Shown piece after piece: positions 59,478 through 64,000 of a stretch of 64,000 nucleotides of DNA; the stretch's first letter is position 1; each line of letters begins with the position of its first letter. The stretch is from assembly GCA_934590135.1 (NCBI GenBank), contig CAKTOT010000001.1, positions 34,535 through 98,534 on the forward strand, in the 5' to 3' direction. The notes under the pieces are model-generated. The model made no database searches and had not been told where the DNA came from. It saw nothing but the letters and a program-made list of their open reading frames with translations. This stretch comes from an uncultured Muribaculaceae bacterium (GTDB lineage Bacteria; Bacteroidota; Bacteroidia; Bacteroidales; Muribaculaceae). The translations under genes and the position numbers were made by a program.

Positions 59478-60780
59478 AATCAGAATCGCCATCACTCAGG
59501 GCGACACCAACGGCATAGGCCTCGAGGTGATACTCAAGGCTATGGAAGATAACCGGATACTCGAATTGTGCACCCCGGTCATTTTTGCCAACGCCAAAGC
59601 GGTGTCTTTCTACCGTAAGGGCCTGCAAATGCAGATACAACTTGCGCATACCAATGACATCAAGCAGCTGCGTGACGGCGCCGTCAATGTGGTAAATGTA
59701 GGCGCGGACAACCTTGCCATCGAACCGGGCGAGGGTACGGCTGCCGCCGGACGTGCCGCCTTCGATGCGCTCGAGGCCGCTACCGCCGCCCTTGCCGCCG
59801 GAGACGTAGACGTGCTGGTTACGGCTCCCATCAATAAGCACAACATTCAGGGCGATGACTTCCGGTTTGCCGGACATACCGAATATCTGGAGCACAAATT
59901 CATCCCGGCCGAGACTCCGGCGGGCGCGGTAATCGAGGCTCAAGCCGAAGGCGTTACCGCCGACAACGGCACGGAAATCGTCGCCGAGACAGTGACTGCC
60001 GAAACCATAGTCGCCGAGACCGCCACCGCCGAAGCCGGAGAGTCGGCTACGGCGACGACCGCATCTGAGGCCGCCGACGGCAAATCGAAGCGTCGCGGTC
60101 GTAGTCGCGAGCGTCAGCCCGAGCGTTTGCCCGTGCCCGCCAAGGCGCTGATGATACTCTTCAACGACCGTATGCGTGTAGCCTTGGCCACGACACATTT
60201 GCCCCTGGCCGATGTGGCTTCGGCCATCACTACCGACAACGTGCTCGAGAAAATCGTGCTACTGGATGCCTCGTTGCGTCGCGACTTTGCCGTATACAAT
60301 CCCCGTATAGCGGTGCTCGCCCTCAATCCGCACGCCGGAGACGATGGGCTGTTGGGCGCCGAGGAGCGCGACATCATAGCCCCGGCCATTGCCAAGGCGC
60401 GCGAAAGTCGCATCATGGCCTTCGGGCCGTATGCCGCCGACGGGTTCTTCGGAACGGCAGCATATACGCACTTTGATGCGGTGTTGGCTATGTACCATGA
60501 CCAAGGACTGGCGCCGTTCAAGGCCCTGTCTATGGACGATGGAGTCAATTACACCGCCGGGCTGCCGTATGTACGCACTTCGCCCGATCATGGCACTGCC
60601 TACGACATCGCCGGCAAGGGCGAAGCCGACCCGCAGAGTATGCTGCATGCAATATATGCGGCCATAGACATCTTCCGTGCACGTGCCAATGATGCCGAAG
60701 CCAACCGCAACCCGCTGCGCCGCCAATATTATGATAAAGGGTCGGACAATGTAGTGCTCGACCTGACCAAGGACGAATAA
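59467..60780 (+). CDS. pdxA: 4-hydroxythreonine-4-phosphate dehydrogenase PdxA with internal low-complexity insertion
   Basis: PdxA oxidises 4-phosphohydroxy-L-threonine in vitamin B6 synthesis. The 437-residue product has TQGDTNGIGLEVILKA, TAPINKHNI and FAGHTEYLEHKF in the first third. The metal-binding histidines are present: H244 (LATTHLPLAD), H289 (NPHAGD) and H344 (MYHDQGL). The enzyme is normally about 330-365 residues. Here residues about 148-222 are an insertion rich in Ala, Glu, Thr and Val (repeating 'VAETVTAET' units), ending in a basic KSKRRGRSRERQ. It sits between the substrate loop and the next core strand. The reading frame is intact. It overlaps rlmN by 11 bases. Confidence 0.93.
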   Translation: MKNKIRIAITQGDTNGIGLEVILKAMEDNRILELCTPVIFANAKAVSFYRKGLQMQIQLAHTNDIKQLRDGAVNVVNVGADNLAIEPGEGTAAAGRAAFDALEAATAALAAGDVDVLVTAPINKHNIQGDDFRFAGHTEYLEHKFIPAETPAGAVIEAQAEGVTADNGTEIVAETVTAETIVAETATAEAGESATATTASEAADGKSKRRGRSRERQPERLPVPAKALMILFNDRMRVALATTHLPLADVASAITTDNVLEKIVLLDASLRRDFAVYNPRIAVLALNPHAGDDGLLGAEERDIIAPAIAKARESRIMAFGPYAADGFFGTAAYTHFDAVLAMYHDQGLAPFKALSMDDGVNYTAGLPYVRTSPDHGTAYDIAGKGEADPQSMLHAIYAAIDIFRARANDAEANRNPLRRQYYDKGSDNVVLDLTKDE

Positions 60781-60862
60781 CCATCCGGTCCGGCGGCCGT
60801 GCAGCATAAGGGTGACAGCCGTTAACGCCGTGTCGTAGCCGGAATAAGCATTTTACACATCA

Positions 60863-61606
60863 ATGAATTACGCAATTATAGCCGCCGGCGAAGGCAGCCG
60901 ACTTGTACAGGAAGGCGTGCCTATGCCCAAGCCGCTGGTGGACATTGACGGCCGTCCTATGATACGCCGCCTTATAGATATTTTTATGGCCAACGATGCT
61001 CGTCGCATCAGCGTCATCGTCAACGAGCATATGACCGCCGTGCGTCAATATGTCGAAGCCATACGACCTCAACTGCCTATACCATTGACGTTGGTAGTCA
61101 AGACTACGCCCAGTTCGATGCATAGTTTCTACGAAGTGTCGCGCACCTTCGGAGCGGACAACGCCGACGGTGCGGGAGGTGGCAACAATGGTGACGGGCG
61201 ATTTATACTCACTACGGTGGACACCATTTTCCGCGAAGAGGACTTTGCACGCTACGTGCAGGCCTTTGCCCAGGCTCCGGATGATATAGATGGGTGTATG
61301 GCTGTCACCACATACATAGATGACGAAAAACCATTATATGTAGACACCGACGCCGATGGCATCATTACCGCCTTCCGCGATGCGCCGTGGGAAGGCGTGC
61401 GGTATGTTTCGGGCGGTATCTACGGACTGCGGGACGCAGCCGTAGACATTCTGCGCCGTTGTATCGATGAGGGCGTCAGCCGTATGCGCAACTATCAACG
61501 CGCTCTTGTCGCTGCCGGACAGCGCCTTCGTGCCTTCGATATGGGCAAAATCCTGGACGTGGACCATGCCGGAGACATCGAGAAGGCTCGCGAGTTTTTG
61601 CGATAA
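60863..61606 (+). CDS. NTP_transferase-family nucleotidyltransferase
   Basis: The 247-residue product has the sugar-nucleotidyltransferase N-terminus IIAAGEGSRL with PMPKPLVDIDGRPMIRRLID, and a TTVDTIF motif in place of the usual 'GD..' (metal site Asp). The C-terminal SGGIYGLRDAAVDIL and VDHAGDIEKAREFL fit the family. A Gly/Asn-rich loop (about 98-112) is present. It transfers a nucleotide to a sugar or alditol phosphate, or acts as a regulatory homolog; the substrate is not clear. It lies 82 bases after pdxA and 126 before mutS, with no obvious partner. Confidence 0.8.
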   Translation: MNYAIIAAGEGSRLVQEGVPMPKPLVDIDGRPMIRRLIDIFMANDARRISVIVNEHMTAVRQYVEAIRPQLPIPLTLVVKTTPSSMHSFYEVSRTFGADNADGAGGGNNGDGRFILTTVDTIFREEDFARYVQAFAQAPDDIDGCMAVTTYIDDEKPLYVDTDADGIITAFRDAPWEGVRYVSGGIYGLRDAAVDILRRCIDEGVSRMRNYQRALVAAGQRLRAFDMGKILDVDHAGDIEKAREFLR

Positions 61607-61732
61607 ATAGGCTGTTGCGACAAGCCGTGGAAATGCCTCGGCCTCGGAAAGGCGCACAGCCTGATACAATCATGGGACGGATACGTAGACACCATCCTTT
61701 TGTCCCCCGGAATATAAAAAGACAACCATATC

Positions 61733-64000
61733 ATGGCCAAAAAAATAGCCGAAACGCCGTTGATGAAGCAGTACATCGAGATGAAACGCAAGCATCCCGA
61801 TGCGATATTGCTGTTTCGCGTAGGTGACTTCTACGAGACTTTCAGCGACGACGCTTTGGCCGCTTCCGAAATACTGGGCATCACCCTGACACGTCGTGCC
61901 AACGGCGCGGCGGCATACGTCGAATTGGCGGGATTTCCGCATCACGCCTTGGATACCTATCTTCCCAAGCTGGTGCGCGCCGGCAAGCGCGTAGCTATTT
62001 GCGAGCAGCTCGAAGATCCCAAGACAACCAAGACCCTTGTCAAGCGCGGCATCACCGAGCTGGTGACGCCCGGCGTATCGTTGAGCGACAACGTATTGGA
62101 CGGCAAGCTCAACAACTTCCTGGCATCCATACATCATGGGCGCGACAAGACCCTGGGTATAGCCTTTTTGGATATCAGTACCGGCGAATTCCTGGCCGCC
62201 GAAGGCAATGCCGATTATGCAGACAAACTTATGGCGCAATTTGCGCCTAAAGAAGTCTTGGTCGAACGAGGCCTCAAACGACGGCTCGAAGACGAGTTGT
62301 CGGGGCATTACCTGACTTTCGAGTTGGACGACTGGGTGTTTACACGTGACGCGGCTATGGAGCGTCTGCTCAAGCAATTCGAGACCTCATCGCTCAAGGG
62401 CTTCGGCCTTGAGCGTATGAACGCCGGGATCATTGCCGCCGGTGCCATTCTGCACTACCTCGATGTCACCAATCATACGCACATAGGACATATCAACACC
62501 ATAGCGCGTATCGAAGAAGACCGATATGTGCGCCTTGATCGTTTCACGGTTCGCAACCTCGAATTGGTTACGCCGTTAAGCGAAGAAGGCATGAGTCTGC
62601 TGGATGTGCTTGACCGCACTTGCACCCCTATGGGTGCTCGTCTGCTGCACCAGTGGATACTGATGCCGTTGCGCGACCCTCGCGAAATCAACAATCGTCT
62701 GGATGTCGTGGAATACTTTTTCCGCGACCGTGAGGCTGCCGAGGCTGTCGGAGGGTTTCTGGATCGTATAGGAGATTTGGGCCGATTGGTGGCAAAAATT
62801 GCTACCCTGCGCATCACGCCGCGCGAGGTGGTGCAGGTGCGTGCCGCACTCGAGGCCCTCGAACCGGTCAAGGCGCTGTGTCTCGGCGCCGACCAGCCGC
62901 AATTACGTGCCATAGGCGAGCAAATCAATCCTTGCACCGATATAGCTTCGCGCATCAAACGCGAAATTTGGGACAACTGTCCCAATAAGCCCGGAAGCGG
63001 CGATGTCATACGCGAAGGCGTCAACGCCACCTTGGACGAATTGCGCCATATAGCCTCCGGCGGCAAGCAGTACTTGGCACAGATACGCGACCGCGAAGTT
63101 GAGGCCACGGGCATCTCGTCGCTCAAAATCGGTTTCAATAACGTCTTCGGATACTACTTCGAGGTTACCAATACGCACCGCGACAAGGTGCCGCAGGAGT
63201 GGATACGCAAGCAGACACTTGTCAATGCCGAGCGATATATCAGCCCCGAACTTAAAGAATATGAAGAAAAAATCCTGGGGGCGCAAGACCGTATAGCCTC
63301 CTTGGAGACATCATTGTACAATGACTTGGTGGCCGCGCTGTCATCGTATATTCCGGCTATGCAGGCCGATGCGATGCTGGTGGCACGTCTGGACTGCCTA
63401 TTGTCGTTCAATGCGGCGGCCACGGCCTACCGCTATGCGCGTCCGGTGGTGGACGATTCGCTCGAACTGGACCTTGTGCAGGCTCGACATCCCGTCATCG
63501 AAAGACGTCTGCCCGTAGGCGTGCCGTATATCGCAAATAGCGTGCGACTGAACAACGATGATGCTCAGATACTGATGATTACCGGCCCCAATATGTCCGG
63601 TAAGTCGGCACTGTTGCGACAGACGGCACTGAATGTCCTGATGGCGCAGATAGGATGCTTTGTGGCGGCCGACAGCGCACATATAGGCGTGGTGGACAAG
63701 ATTTTTACGCGTGTAGGCGCCAGCGACAATATATCTCTGGGCGAATCCACCTTTATGGTCGAGATGAACGAGGCTGCATCCATCATCAATAACCTGAGCC
63801 GACGTTCGCTGATACTTTTTGACGAATTGGGACGCGGAACGTCCACTTACGACGGCATCTCGATAGCCCGAGCCATAGTCGAGTATATACACGATACGCC
63901 CGAAGATTTGAGGCCCAAGACGCTCTTTGCCACACACTACCACGAACTCAACGAACTCGAGCAATCCTACCCGCGCATACACAACTTCCATGTATCCGTC
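61733..64000 (+). CDS. mutS: DNA mismatch repair protein MutS, C-terminus cut by the window edge
   Basis: 756 codons are present, ending in frame at the last base. The N-terminal mismatch-binding motif [13 protein letters not shown] (Phe-x-Glu, FYE) is intact. The connector, core and clamp domains follow, then the ATPase with Walker [14 protein letters not shown] (about 617-629), [12 protein letters not shown], and [15 protein letters not shown]. MutS recognises base mismatches and recruits MutL. The ATG at 61733 is the likely start; the protein begins [20 protein letters not shown], close to the family's usual start. Serine in NMSGKS replaces the more common alanine. Confidence 0.97.
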   Translation, partial: MAKKIAETPLMKQYIEMKRKHPDAILLFRVGDFYETFSDDALAASEILGITLTRRANGAAAYVELAGFPHHALDTYLPKLVRAGKRVAICEQLEDPKTTKTLVKRGITELVTPGVSLSDNVLDGKLNNFLASIHHGRDKTLGIAFLDISTGEFLAAEGNADYADKLMAQFAPKEVLVERGLKRRLEDELSGHYLTFELDDWVFTRDAAMERLLKQFETSSLKGFGLERMNAGIIAAGAILHYLDVTNHTHIGHINTIARIEEDRYVRLDRFTVRNLELVTPLSEEGMSLLDVLDRTCTPMGARLLHQWILMPLRDPREINNRLDVVEYFFRDREAAEAVGGFLDRIGDLGRLVAKIATLRITPREVVQVRAALEALEPVKALCLGADQPQLRAIGEQINPCTDIASRIKREIWDNCPNKPGSGDVIREGVNATLDELRHIASGGKQYLAQIRDREVEATGISSLKIGFNNVFGYYFEVTNTHRDKVPQEWIRKQTLVNAERYISPELKEYEEKILGAQDRIASLETSLYNDLVAALSSYIPAMQADAMLVARLDCLLSFNAAATAYRYARPVVDDSLELDLVQARHPVIERRLPVGVPYIANSVRLNNDDAQILMITGPNMSGKSALLRQTALNVLMAQIGCFVAADSAHIGVVDKIFTRVGASDNISLGESTFMVEMNEAASIINNLSRRSLILFDELGRGTSTYDGISIARAIVEYIHDTPEDLRPKTLFATHYHELNELEQSYPRIHNFHVSV

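Overview
The window reads as chromosomal DNA of a member of the Bacteroidales, most likely a Muribaculaceae-like gut commensal (family-level placement is inference). The evidence is: many genes preceded by the Bacteroidetes promoter pair TTTG / TAnnTTTG; outer-membrane lipoproteins of the fimbrillin type; several secreted proteins ending in type IX secretion system (T9SS) sorting tails; and two PorU-type T9SS sortases. I saw no tRNA, rRNA, CRISPR array, insertion sequence or phage gene.

Layout. 1-1967 (minus): end of a nonulosonic (sialic/legionaminic-type) acid gene pair, neuC and partial neuA, preceded by a secreted deaminase-fold protein that has lost its zinc ligands. 2839-5492 (plus): a secreted RsiV/PdaC-like protein and a beta-helix lipoprotein. 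5651-18083 (minus): a 12-kb vitamin B12 locus. A strong promoter and a cobalamin riboswitch lead into btuB (TonB-dependent receptor), btuG (surface B12-binding propeller lipoprotein) and a third surface lipoprotein (BtuH-like candidate). Four more genes follow whose products carry T9SS tails, three of them containing BtuG-like (DUF5074-type) propellers. A strong intrinsic hairpin plus T-run inside the locus may make it an attenuated operon. 18316-22047 (plus): a tiny acidic protein, a T9SS-exported endonuclease I, and tcdA.

22321-31120 (minus): a fimbrial locus with a DUF3575 outer-membrane protein, a FimB/Mfa2-like anchor and five divergent fimbrillin lipoproteins. Behind them lies a seven-helix membrane protein fused to an AraC-type DNA-binding domain, the probable local regulator. 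31351-34797 (minus): a large T9SS-exported modular adhesin whose sorting tail is almost the same as that of one B12-locus protein. 35214-40378 (plus): S41 processing protease and mfd. 40420-44122 (minus): four secreted or outer-membrane proteins of weak or unknown function. 44628-57141 (plus): porU, rex, a degenerate fumarylacetoacetate-hydrolase-fold protein, a second porU-like sortase, a cysteine desulfidase/serine dehydratase-like enzyme, a Pif1-type helicase with a C-terminal HTH, and a small membrane protein. 57466-64000 (plus): small membrane and secreted proteins, rlmN, pdxA with an unusual low-complexity insertion, a nucleotidyltransferase, and mutS running off the end.

How the parts connect. 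The sortases at 44.6-53.0 kb would process the T9SS tails found on the B12-locus proteins, the nuclease and the adhesin. The most notable feature is the riboswitch-led B12 locus, in which the usual lipoprotein-anchored capture proteins are supplemented by T9SS-delivered propeller paralogs.
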